Positions 1 through 7,991 of a stretch of 12,642 nucleotides of DNA are shown one piece after another (position 1 is the first letter of the stretch; every line of letters begins with the position of its first letter). This DNA comes from Curvularia sp. ZM96 (taxonomy: Eukaryota > Ascomycota > Dothideomycetes > Pleosporales > Pleosporaceae): the NCBI GenBank assembly GCA_022457065.1, contig JAJGBQ010000024.1, forward strand, positions 1 to 12,642, written 5' to 3'. The notes under the pieces were generated by a model. That model made no database searches. It was not told the DNA's origin and was given only the letters and a program-made list of their open reading frames with translations. Both the position numbers and the translations under genes were made by a program.

Positions 1-1
1 G

Positions 2-519
2 CACAGCCTGCTGGAATACAGTGAGCTGGGTGACTTCTCCTATGTTGGCGAACACTGCTGCCTGGCGGATACCCGCGTGGGCCGCTTCTGCGCCATCGCG
101 AATCAGGTGCGCATCGGCGCGCCGAATCATCCGATGGATCGCGCCTCACAGCACCGCTTTACCTACGCCCGGAGTATTATCACGCCAGCGCCCGCCGCGA
201 TCAGGGCTTCTTTGCCCGCCGGGCCGACCGGGTGGTGATAGGCAATGATGTCTGGATCGGGCATGGGGTGATTGTGCTGCCGGCGTGACCGTCGGTGACG
301 GTGCGGTGCTGGCGGCGGGCGCGGTGGTGACAGAGATGTCGCCCCTACAGCGTGGTGGGGGCGTGCCGGCGCGTCCGCTGCGGATGCGCTTTACCTGCGA
401 TTGCCGCCCGCCTGCAGCGCATAGCCTGGTGGAACTGGCCGCTGGAGAAACTGCTGGCGAACCTGCCTGACTTTCAGCACGGCGATATCGACGCGTTCTG
501 CCAGCGGCACGGAGAGTAG
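2..519 (+). CDS. Hexapeptide-repeat acyltransferase, phosphonate-associated type (5' end outside window, frameshifted)
   Basis: The protein is a left-handed beta-helix acyltransferase of the xenobiotic/chloramphenicol acetyltransferase-like group. Repeats of the hexapeptide type are visible in LGDFSYVGEHCCLADTRVG, then FCAIANQVRIGAPNHPMDRAS, VVIGNDVWIGHGVIVLP and GVTVGDGAVLAAGAVV. The tail reads WNWPLEKLLANLPDF and ends in TAG at 517-519. The loop after the APNHPMDRAS motif and the tryptophan-rich C-terminus match the family often encoded inside phn (phosphonate utilisation) operons; that link is family knowledge, and no other phn gene is in the window. The acyl acceptor is unknown. The N-terminus lies upstream, so about 175 of an expected 200-odd residues are seen. 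The frame breaks near 170, 282, 330-355 and 404, each fixed by one missing base in a C or G run, so I treat the breaks as sequence errors. It converges on the EamA-type gene. Confidence 0.75.
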
Positions 520-520
520 T

Positions 521-1402
521 CAGCCGCTTCGCACGCGATCAGGCGCGCGACACGCGCGCCATAAAGCCCGACGGCCAGCCCGGCGACAATCAGCAGCAGC
601 GCGACAATCTTCTGCGCGGAGACCATCTCACCAAATATTGCCACGGAACCCAGAATACCGAATACCGGCACCAGCAGGGAGCGGCGCAACGGTAGAGACC
701 GGGTAGTGCTTAAGCAGCCAGTTCCACACCCAGTAGCCGAACAGGGTGTTGGGATAGACCTGGAAAAGAATCGACAGCAGCGCCCGCGTGTCCAGATGGC
801 TGAACAGTGCCTGATAGCCGCGGGTGCCGTTAACCAGGCCGTCGAGCAGAAACAGCGGTACGGGCGCGAAGGCGCTCGGACCAGACCAGAAAGGCGAAGA
901 CCTGTTTTGTCCCCGCTCTCTTATTAATGATGTTGGCAACACTCCAGGCCAGCGCACCCGCCAGCACCAGCAGCATACCGGAAAAAGTCACTGACCCGTC
1001 GGTGATGAAAAAGATGCTGAGTAACCCTGCACAGGCCAGCAGACAACCGGCAATCTGATAGCGACTGAGCTGCTCGCGGAATACCCAGCCGCCGAGCAGC
1101 AGCGTGAAAAAGGCGCTGAACTGCAACAGCAGCGAGGCGATGCCCGCTGACAGTCCGGTCTTAATCCCCAGATTGACCACGCCCCACAGGCCGATCCCGA
1201 AAATCAGGCCATAGCTGATGAGATAGCGCCACGGCACATCCGGTCTCCGGATAAAGAACAGGGCGGGCAGGGCGCAGAGCGTAAAGCGGATGCCAGCCAG
1301 GATAAAGGGATCGATCGCGTGCAGCCCCAGTTTGATGACGGAAAAGTTAATGCCCCAGATGGCGGTGATCAGCACGGCGAGCAGCAGATGCGGGAGTTTC
1401 AT
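521..1402 (-). CDS. EamA/DMT-family permease, probable metabolite exporter (frameshifted)
   Basis: This is an inner-membrane drug/metabolite transporter with two EamA repeats and about ten membrane segments, similar in layout to the cysteine/O-acetylserine exporter EamA (YdeD). The first repeat begins MKLPHLLLAVLITAIWGIN and continues with VIKLGLHAIDPFILAGIRF. The second begins near LVLAGALAWSVANIINKRAG, and the protein ends with SLLVPVFGILGSVAIFGE and a last hydrophobic helix. The start ATG at 1402 overlaps the TGA of the upstream MFS gene as ATGA, which implies translational coupling and one operon. Frame changes lie near 880 and 680. The open frame runs on to a stop at 474, inside the convergent acyltransferase; one further indel near 535 would instead end it at TGA 521-523, which I prefer because the last 16 residues look non-homologous. 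The substrate cannot be told from the sequence; export of an amino acid or small metabolite is inferred. Confidence 0.8.
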
Positions 1403-2596
1403 GCGTGACGTGCTCCATACCAGCAGAGAAAGGCAGAGGCGCTGACTGCACCACCCGCATAGCAGACGGCCTGCCATCCCCAGTGGGCGTAAAGCTGCGT
1501 GGCGGCAATCGCCCCCAGCGCACTGCCCAGCGAGTAAAAGCACATATAGGCACCGACCAGACGACTTGCGGCTTCGGGCCGGGCCGCGACGATCAGGCTC
1601 TGGTTTATCACATGCACCGTCTGTACGGCGAAGTCGAGCAGGATCACGCCAGCAATCAGGAACAGCAGGGAGCTCTGAAGCGCGGCTATCGGCAGCCAGG
1701 AGAGTGTCAGCAGCGCCGGGCGAAGCCGGTCGCAGGCGGCCCCCATCCCCGGTCAGCCCATGCGCCCGCTCTGGACGCCGCCAGCGCACCGGCCAGACCC
1801 GCCAGTCCGAACATGCCGGTGGCGGTATGAGAGAGGGAAAGCTCCGTCAGCGGCAGCACCATCGAAGACCAGAGCATACTGAAGGCGGCAAAAATCAGCA
1901 GCGCCAGCAGACCGCGCCTGCGCAACAGCGGTTCCGTGAGGAGCAGCCGAAAACCGACAGAAACCGCTGAGCAGAGGATGCGCGCGGCGGGCGGGTGTGG
2001 CCGGCAACGCTTTTGCCAGCACAAAGCTGAGCAGCAGGAGCAGCCCGGCCGCCGTCAGATAAACCGCCCGCCAGCCCGCCAGGTCGGCAATCATCCCGGC
2101 AACCAGCCGCGCGAGCAGGATGCCGATCACAATACCGCTGGTGACGCTGCCCACCACCTGTCCGCGCTGCGCTGGCGAGGCGAGCAGGGCGGCCCACGCC
2201 ACCATGACCTGCGTAACCACCGCCATTAATCCCACCAGCAGCATCGCCCAGAGCAGCGTCATCAGGTGCACAGGCCGCGCCGGTTAACGCCAGCACGGAA
2301 AGCAGCAGCTGGGTGAGCACCATTTTCTTGCGGTTCACGCAGTCGCCCAGCGGCACCAGAAAAATCAGCCCGAGGGCGTAGCCCGCCTGCGTGGCCGTTA
2401 CCACCGCACCCGTCGTGCCGGGGAACCTGCAGGCTGTCGGCTATCGATTCCAGCAGCGGCTGAGCGGAATAGACATTGGCGACGGCCAGAGCCGAGGTGA
2501 GGGAGAACAAAAGATCATGTGTTGCGGGAGCGGCGGCGTCGCAGCGGCAGGCAAATCTGTCACCGTTGCAGAAACCCTGTCAGTCGAAGAAGTCAT
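1399..2596 (-). CDS. MFS transporter, 12-helix drug/metabolite efflux type (frameshifted)
   Basis: This inner-membrane major facilitator has about 400 residues once joined. The N-terminal helix carries ANVYSAQPLLESIADSL, a signature of the YgaY-like enterobacterial MFS group. Helix 2 has TATQAGYALGLIFLVPLGD, followed by motif A (GDCVNRKKM) in the loop between helices 2 and 3. Later helices include GQVVGSVTSGIVIGILLARL and the C-terminal LVGAYMCFYSLGSALGAIAA. The start at ATG 2596 (MTSSTDRVSATVTDLPAA) gives a roughly 30-residue polar N-terminus and has an AAGGG sequence 7 bases upstream; it needs one missing base near 2510 to join the first helix. Other frame changes are near 2425, 2275, 1990 and 1745. 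It is divergent from the HxlR gene, which is the likely regulator, and overlaps the downstream EamA gene by ATGA. Export of a toxic or excess metabolite is inferred; the substrate is unknown. Confidence 0.8.
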
Positions 2597-2639
2597 ATCC
2601 TTGCCCTTGTGGTTTTTATTTGAAACCAGTGTGGCAGCA

Positions 2640-2690
2640 TAATTATCAGTAGTGGTTTTTTTTGCAACTTCTTTTCCGGATGACTAAGCT
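2640..2690. promoter_or_regulatory. Divergent promoters sharing a TTGCAA box between the MFS gene and hxlR-type gene
   Basis: The hexamer TTGCAA at 2662-2667 is its own reverse complement. On the plus strand it is followed after 17 bases by TAAGCT (2685-2690), and on the minus strand after 16 bases by TAATTA (2645-2640). Both could be sigma-70 -35/-10 pairs, so the two divergent genes may use the same -35 element. The -10 matches are weak and the assignment is tentative. Confidence 0.35.
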
Positions 2691-2717
2691 GGCATGATGG
2701 AATGAACAGAGTGAGAG

Positions 2718-3172
2718 ATGAGAATGGCTAAACAGGACGCCCTGAGGACCAGCGAGTGTCCGGTCGCCAGAACGCTGGAGTCGATTGGGGAACGCTGGTG
2801 CATGATGATCGTGCGCGAAGCCTTTGATGATGTGCGCAGATTTGGCGACTTCCAGCGCAACCTGGGGCTGGCAAAGAATATCCTGGCATCACGGCTGAAG
2901 CAGCTGGTGGAGATAGGGGTATTTGAGGTTGTGCCAGCCTCTGATGGCAGCGCGTACCGGGAGTATATCCTGACCGAGCGCGCCGCGCGTTGTTTCCGGT
3001 CGTGGTGGCAATGCGCCAGTGGGGGAGCGTTATCTGTTTGAGAAGGGCGAAACGCACTCGGTGCTGCTGGATAATGCGCAAGGGAAACCGCCGCCGCGTC
3101 TGGAGGTTTACTCGCAGGGCAGAAGCTGAACCTGCCGACCGCCATCGTCAGCGGGTCATCGCGGAAGGATAA
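2718..3172 (+). CDS. HxlR-family winged-helix transcriptional regulator (frameshifted)
   Basis: This is a small DNA-binding protein of about 150 residues. The family hallmark CPVARTLESIGERWCMMIVRE lies at residues 14-34 and holds the conserved N-terminal cysteine. It is followed by the recognition region DVRRFGDFQRNLGLAKNILA, then SRLKQLVEIGVFEVVP and the wing YREYILTERA. The C-terminal part continues FPVVVAMRQWG, then RYLFEKGETHSVLLDNAQGK and LEVYSQ, and ends near RQRVIAEG at TAA 3170-3172. Frame changes near 3000, 3028, 3121 and 3140 are each explained by single missing bases. The start could be ATG 2718 or ATG 2724 (MAKQD); the sequence GAGTGAGAG lies just upstream of the first. HxlR proteins often sense reactive or xenobiotic compounds through cysteines and control divergent genes, so it probably controls the MFS-EamA export operon; that is inference. 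Confidence 0.85.
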
Positions 3173-3254
3173 TCGACCTGGCGGACCTGTCGTTATCATC
3201 ACATTTTCGAATGACAGGTTGCCTTGTAACTTTCCGGTGCGCATGACACCATCA

Positions 3255-3274
3255 ATACATGTATAGACATGTAT
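3255..3274. promoter_or_regulatory. 20-bp inverted repeat, probable operator of the NCS1 permease gene
   Basis: Two perfect 8-base arms, ATACATGT and ACATGTAT, flank a 4-base centre (ATAG). The site ends 67 bases before the NCS1 permease start, inside the 169-base gap after the HxlR-type gene. The core TGTATAGACA resembles operators of HutC-subfamily GntR regulators as known from that family; which protein binds here is unknown. A repeat this symmetrical is unlikely by chance at this spot, though I have not computed a probability. Confidence 0.5.
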
Positions 3275-3341
3275 CTTCAACTGTCGTACTGACTGATCTC
3301 TTTTCACTCAACGCATCTCTCACTGTTCCAGCGAGGACTCT

Positions 3342-4752
3342 ATGTCGGTCAAACCCTCTGTATCAGACTATCCGGGCGCAGAGAAACCGCGCCTGTCGGA
3401 AACCCGTTCGATTGATTACATTCCCTTGCAGGAGCGCCACGGTCATCCCTTCAGCCAGTTCACGCTCTGGTTTGGCGGCAATCTGCAGATTACGGCGATC
3501 GTGACGGGTGCGCTGGCTGTCGTACTGGGTGGCGATGTCGTGTGGTCGCTGGCCGGTTTACTGCGTGGGGCAGATCTTAGGGGCGGGGATCATGGCCCTG
3601 CATGCGATTCAGGGACCGCGCCTGGCTTACCGCAGATGATTACCAGCCGTATGCAGTCGGCGTCTTTGGTGCCGTGATCCCGCTGGTGCTGGTCTGTATT
3701 ATGTATGTGGGCTTTTCAGCCAGCGGGACGGTATTAGCGACGGGCGCTGGCCAGACTGATTCACGTCAGCAACGCCACCGGCATGGTGGTGTTCAGCGTT
3801 CTGATTGTGGTCATTGCGGTACTGGGTTATCGCGTCATCCATCAGCTGGGAAAACTGGCGAGCGTGATTGGCGTGGCAGCCTTTGCCTATCTCTTCATTA
3901 CGCTGTTCACAACCCATGATTTATCGGCGGTGTGGCAGAACCGGCACTTTACCCCGGCAAATTTTCGCTGGCGGTTCCTCTCATCCTCCTGGCAAATCGC
4001 GTTCTGTCCCTACGTCTCCGACTATTCCCGCTATCTGCCCGCGCAGGTTTCCGCGAAGAAACTCTTCAGTGCCGTCTTTTTTGGCACCGTGCTGGGCACC
4101 CAGGCGTCGATGACGCTGGGCGTGATCGTGGCGGCGATTGCCGGCAGCGCCTTTTCAGGCAATGAGTCGGCTACATTGTGAGTCTGGGCAGCACTGCCAC
4201 GATGGCGATGGTGATCTATTTCGCGATCTGCTTTGGCAAGATTACCTTTACCACGCTGAATGCCTACGGCAGTTTCATGTCCCTGACTACCATTGTCTCT
4301 GGCTTTCGGCAGCAAACGACGCTGAGCCAGGGCGGGCGCATTCTGTTTTGTGGTGCTGATGGTCACGCTGGCCTGCGTCATCGCTCTGCTCAGTGAACCG
4401 GCCTTTCTGGAAATCCTTTACCCACTTCCGCTCTTTCTGCTGGCGTTCTTTGTGCCCTGGAGCGCCATCAGCCTGACGGATTTCTACCTCGTTACCAAAG
4501 GCCGCGTCGATATCCCGGCACTTTCCCGCCCGGAGGGACGCTATGGTCGCTGGAACCTCACCGGCATCGTGGTCTACTTTCTGGGCGTGGCGCTGTGCAG
4601 CTGCCGTTTATTGACAACCCTTTGCACCATGGCTCACTGACCTGGATTTTTGCCGGCAATGATGTCTCCTGGATCATCGGCTGGTGTGTCACTGCACGTT
4701 ATGGCTCGTCGCCAGCCGCTGGGATCGCCGCGGCACGCCCTCTGCGGGATAA
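3342..4752 (+). CDS. NCS1-family purine/cytosine-type permease (frameshifted)
   Basis: This is a nucleobase:cation symporter-1 family protein of about 470 residues and about 12 membrane helices in the inner membrane. The N-terminus SDYPGAEKPRLSETRSIDYI leads to QFTLWFGGNLQITAIVTGAL, typical of the family's first helix. Helix 3 includes GPRLGLPQMITSRMQ once joined, the later VSDYSRYLPAQVSAKKLF is the hallmark of the FCY2/CodB-like branch, and DFYLVTKGRVDIPAL lies in the C-terminal half. Likely substrates are cytosine, purines or related nitrogen compounds; which one cannot be told. The start is ATG 3342. The end at TAA 4750-4752 needs one missing base near 4705 and then gives LVASRWDRRGTPSAG. 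Other frame changes lie near 3570, 3605, 3651, 3745, 3985, 4168, 4350 and 4603. The gene appears monocistronic: an operator-like repeat stands before it and a terminator directly after. Confidence 0.85.
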
Positions 4753-4778
4753 AAAAGCCGCCCTGAGGGGCGGCTTTT
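4753..4778. terminator. Bidirectional intrinsic terminator between NCS1 permease and MFS genes
   Basis: A perfect GC stem, GCCGCCC (4757-4763) and GGGCGGC (4768-4774) with loop TGAG, is flanked by A-run 4751-4756 and T-run 4775-4778. It therefore has a T tract on both strands and can stop the NCS1 gene on the plus strand and the MFS gene on the minus strand. It directly follows the NCS1 stop codon. Confidence 0.9.
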
Positions 4779-4828
4779 ATGACTGTCATGCTGATGGTGC
4801 AGGCGGGTGCGCCCCTGCGGCTGACCTG

Positions 4829-6141
4829 TCAGGCAGCAGAAACGTCGGCGGTGCCGCCCTCGGCGTCAGCCACCAGCGGTTTTTCCGGCTGCAGCAGCGT
4901 CATGGCCAGCATGCTGCCAAAGGCGATAAGCGCCGTCACGGTGAACATCGCGTTATAGCCGTAATACTCTGCCAGCCAGCCGCACAGCATCGGTGAGATA
5001 ATCGCCGCCAGATTGGCAATCGCCAGCGTCATGCCGCTGAAGGTGCCTACCGAGGCTTTCGGGCTGACATCGATCACCACTGACCAGTAGACATTATTCA
5101 CCAGCGCATTGAGTGCGTTGCCCAGGGTCATCAGCGCAATAATGCCGGCGGCCGACTGCATATAGGGGATCGCCATAAAGCAGCAGGCGGTGCCGCAGAG
5201 CGTCACGGCGGCGAACAGGTTGCGCGCCAGCCGCAGGTTATGGAAGCGCGCCAGCAGCGCGTCGGCGATGCGACCGCCCAGCAGGACCGTGAGGCAGGCA
5301 CCGCTCCATGGGATCATCGCCACGTACCACAGCGAGGAGATCGTAGTGGAAATTATCCTGCAGATATTTCGGCATCCAGGTCACCAGCGTGAAGGTGATG
5401 TAGAGGAAGGAGAAATAGCCCAGCGCGTTGCAGACCAGCGTCCGGCTGGTGAAAAAGCGCCACCAGGGCAGCGGCACACTGTCGGCCGCGCTGCGGCGCT
5501 GCCCGGCGTGGATCAGCGCGCGCTCGGCCGGATTGGTGGCGGCGTTTTTCCGGGCTGTCGCTGAAGGTCCGGGCAAACAGCGCCATCGCCAGCAGGGAAA
5601 AGACCCTCAGCAGAATAAACATCATGCGCCAGTCATGGGTCAGCAGCAGCAGGCCCACGGCGATCGGGGCGGTCAGCAGCGCGCCGACCTGGGTCGAGAG
5701 CAGGCCGATGCCCAGCGCAAAGCCACGCTCGTTGTCGGGTGCCCAGTGGGCAATCGCCTTGTTCATCAGCGCGTAGGCCGGGCCTTCGGAAAAGCCGAAC
5801 AGAATGCGCAGGGCGGCAAAGCCCATAATGGCTGAGCCGCCAAACAGTGCCATACCCAGCTCACGCCCAGGCGGTGGCGATCTCCAGTAACGACCAGAGT
5901 ACGCCCGCCAGCAGCCAGACTTTTGGTGCCGATACAGTCAGCCAGAAACCCGCCGCAGCGAACCAAACAGATAGCCAAAGCCAAAGTAGCCCAGCACGGC
6001 GCCGAGCTGCACCTTACTGAAATGGTATTCCGCCGCAATGGCGTTGGCTGCAAATGAGAGGGCGCCGCGATCGATATAGTTAATCAGCGCGATCAGGAAC
6101 AGCAGTGAAAATATGGTGTAACGGTAACGGCTGGGTGTCAT
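4829..6141 (-). CDS. MFS transporter, anion:cation symporter (ACS) type (frameshifted)
   Basis: This inner-membrane transporter has about 437 residues and 12 helices. The N-terminus MTPSRYRYTIFSLLFLIALI runs into NYIDRGALSFAANAIAAEY, the ACS signature known from hexuronate, galactonate and glucarate transporters (ExuT/DgoT/GudP group). Further motifs are GAVLGYFGFGYLFGSL, LRILFGFSEGPAYALMNKAI, GLLSTQVGALLTAPIAVGLL and, in the C-terminal half, ALNALVNNVYWSVVIDVSP and SVGTFSGMTLAIANLAAIIS. Import of a sugar acid or other organic anion is inferred from the family. The start ATG 6141 is preceded by AGGAG at good spacing. The frame changes near 5960, 5930, 5865, 5555 and 5330. It stands alone: the next minus-strand gene upstream ends 196 bases away, and it shares a terminator with the convergent NCS1 gene. 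Confidence 0.83.
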
Positions 6142-6188
6142 CTCACTTCTCCTGATTGATAGTTTCGGAGAGCTGAAGCAAAATTGAT

Positions 6189-6238
6189 GCCGGAAAAGCG
6201 CATCGTCCGGCAAAGCCCGGCGGGCCGGGGAGCCCGCC
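6189..6238. repeat. REP-like palindrome and GC-rich hairpin in the glycosyltransferase-MFS gap
   Basis: In the 196-base gap 6142-6337, GCCGGA (6189-6194) pairs with TCCGGC (6206-6211); on the minus strand this reads like an enterobacterial REP unit, starting TTTGCCGGA. Next to it GGCGGGC (6219-6225) pairs with GCCCGCC (6232-6238) around a 6-base loop. No T-run follows either stem on the minus strand, so a classical terminator for the upstream glycosyltransferase gene is not proven, though the pair may stabilise or end its mRNA. No second copy occurs in the window. Confidence 0.4.
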
Positions 6239-6337
6239 CGCCACATCAGGCAGTGATCGCGCTAATTATTCGCCTGCGCATCAATGCAGTGCAGTCACTG
6301 CCTGCCGATGGGGAGCCTCAGGCCGCGTTATGGTGAG

Positions 6338-7326
6338 TCAGGTGACATGTGGCAGGGGAACCACGACCGCGACCACCGCGGCATCAGAACCCGGCTTTGC
6401 CGGTGGCATTTCGCCAACGTGCTGCAGGATCTGCTGCTGATAGGTTGCATCTTCCACCGTGGTCTGTTCACCCAGCAGTACGCCCGCCTCATTCACGTTT
6501 TTGCCTTCGACTTTCATTTTATGTGTGGCGTTGGCCAGCATCCACTCATATTCAATATCAACGTGTCCGCTATCAATACAGCGAATGCCGTGCTGACTTA
6601 AATCATAAGCCAGCACGGTAGCGGTCGGGCCTAATGAAATTAAGACCAGATCAAAGCTGACCGCCTGCGCTAATACCGTGTCAAAAAGACGATCGTAAAC
6701 AGAAAAGGCATTACGGTTCAGCGTGGTAATACGTTTCACCTCCAGGCACCATCCAGTAAATCGTTGCCTAATCTCAGACGCGTTCCGCTGCCTTCGACAA
6801 TTAATACCCGGCGGCCCTTATAGAGCTGTTTAAATTTATCAAATATCGCCCGGGATAACTGTTTGCCTTTATAGTCGTGATAAGGGCGGGTCACGGAAGT
6901 ATTTCCATAGCGGTACTGACTATTCAGCAGCGCATCATAATGCCTGAAATAAAAGGATTTATGGAAGAACCAGAACAGGGCCGATCCACTGCGCATATTA
7001 CGGGTGGTGCGAAAGGCATCGGGCAGACAGATCAGACAGTTCGGGTTGGCCTGCGGATCCTGCAGCAGCAGGGCCTGAGCCGCGCAGAGAGGTTCGGATC
7101 AAAGGGCTGAAAGCCGATATTTTTATACCAGGTCATCTCCAGTTCACCGTCACCATAACGGGCCAGCGATAATTGAGGATTACGCAATAACAGGTCAATC
7201 GTCTCTTCTATCGACATAACAGAATAACGTTTTACCCGGTGCCTGGGCGGCAGGGTAACGAATCGCGGCGTGTATAAATTTAAACGGAAAACGAAGCTTG
7301 CGATAAATCGCATTCAATGCGGACAT
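6338..7326 (-). CDS. GT-D-fold glycosyltransferase, DUF1792/SP_1767 type (frameshifted)
   Basis: This is a sugar transferase of the GT-D fold (about 330 residues, cytoplasmic, usually linked to capsule, LPS or protein glycosylation). Motifs in order: SIEETIDLLL then SLARYGDGELEM (7130-7170), where the acidic DGE element is the family's putative metal/donor site; QPFDPNLSARL; FWFFHKSFYFR; RVLIVEGSGTRL-LGNDLLDGA (6740-6805); VSFDLVLISLGPTATVLAYD; and SGHVDIEYEWMLANATHKMK (6520-6580). The C-terminus is repetitive in Ala/Val/Pro and stops at TGA 6338-6340. I place the start at ATG 7326 (MSALNAIYRKLRFPFKFI) with AGGCAGG upstream, requiring one base change near 7255; an ATG at 7313 in the later frame would skip the basic N-terminus. 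Further frame changes lie near 7090, 7050 and 6740. The DNA is AT-richer than its neighbours, which suggests horizontal origin. The acceptor is unknown. Confidence 0.8.
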
Positions 7327-7336
7327 AATTACCTGC

Positions 7337-7662
7337 CTGAGTTATTGCTGCATGAAAAAATCCTGCCTGCTGGCCGGATAAACTGGAAAGATAATGCTGA
7401 TATATATCACAGATAAATTTAGCGGCAGGCTGCGGAAAGTCTGAAATCGTTTTCAGCGCCGGAATGCCTTCCTGCATTAATGTATTAATTATTGCTTTCC
7501 GGCCGGTTAAACAGGGCGGTGATAAATGTCTGTCCTGAATAAACGGGCGAAAATAATTTCGCGCTGCGTCAGTCGGGGCTCGCTGGAAAATAAAATATGC
7601 GGAACAGTCGCGTTGCCAGTTTCAGCAATAAGATTAAACCCTGAACAGGGATTAAAAAGCAT
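7337..7662 (-). CDS. Hypothetical small protein upstream of the GT-D gene (frameshifted)
   Basis: I do not recognise this gene. The minus strand reads from ATG 7662 as MLFNPCSGFNLIAETGNATV, then FSSEPRLTQREIIFARLF. After frame changes near 7540 and 7490 it continues FITALFNRPES, INTLMQEGIPALKTISDFPQ and AAKFICDIYQHYLSSLSG. The second half is an unbroken stretch of about 60 natural-looking residues with likely helices, so I think it is a real gene or gene remnant of about 105-110 residues. In the open frame it runs past 7337 into the GT-D gene, stopping at 7280-7282; one missing base would end it at TAA 7334-7332, just before the GT-D start, an arrangement typical of a cotranscribed pair. A Shine-Dalgarno-like AAGGAG exists but lies about 15 bases before the ATG, which is too far, so the start is doubtful. 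It is AT-rich like the GT-D gene and could also be the decayed end of another glycan-locus enzyme. Confidence 0.4.
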
Positions 7663-7991
7663 TATGATTATTTGACACTCCTTTTAATTCAGCGATGACG
7701 CATAAGTGAGCATTACTGAAGCCCGGCTTGTCTGATATTTCTCCACTTTTGAACAAAAGGTGCGATACCCTGCGGGCTGAGGTTAATTTATTGTAATGAA
7801 TATCGCGTTATTGTCCCTTCCGGCAGCAGAAAAAGCGGCAATACCGGTCTGGATCGGGTGCGGTTAAATAAAATTATTAATGATTTACGTCTGTACACGT
7901 TTTTACATATTTCATGTGTAAGTTAAAATCTCGTTGAAATTATGTTTCAGGTTTAACGTTTCTGACGCCGCTAATGACCCGAGGAAGGATC
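7663..7991. other. AT-rich 329-base intergenic region upstream of gcd
   Basis: There is no convincing coding sequence. The region separates the divergent unknown/GT-D pair from gcd and must hold both promoters. It contains the short palindrome CTTTTG-AA-CAAAAG at 7746-7759 and the gcd promoter candidate annotated separately. TTACAT and ATGTGTAA form an imperfect inverted repeat at 7904-7922, overlapping that promoter, and could be a regulator site. Confidence 0.55.
7902..7929 (+). promoter_or_regulatory. Probable sigma-70 promoter of gcd
   Basis: TTTACA at 7902-7907 and TAAAAT at 7924-7929 are separated by 16 bases, each differing from consensus by one base. Transcription would begin near 7936, leaving a leader of about 55 bases to the gcd start, which has AGGAAGG in front of it. 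This is the best promoter match I see in the window. Confidence 0.55.

Noticed and set aside
542..560. GC-rich perfect hairpin GGCGCGCG-ACA-CGCGCGCC as a terminator between the convergent first two genes
   Set aside because: No T-run follows on either strand and it lies within the C-terminal coding part of the EamA gene, where it encodes GARVAR.
1405..1970. Plus-strand open frames opposite the MFS gene (134-141 codons)
   Set aside because: They are antisense to conserved MFS helices, rich in Arg/Gln/Gly/Pro as expected from the complement of GC-rich codons, and show no family motif.
3172..3342. An extended C-terminus of the HxlR protein reading through to about 3260
   Set aside because: It needs the frame that passes the conserved end; the alternative frame ends naturally at TAA 3170-3172, and the longer tail would cover the operator-like repeat.
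6219..6238. GGCGGGC/GCCCGCC hairpin as a proven terminator of the GT-D gene
   Set aside because: There is no T tract after the stem on the minus strand; it is kept only as part of a repeat/hairpin region.
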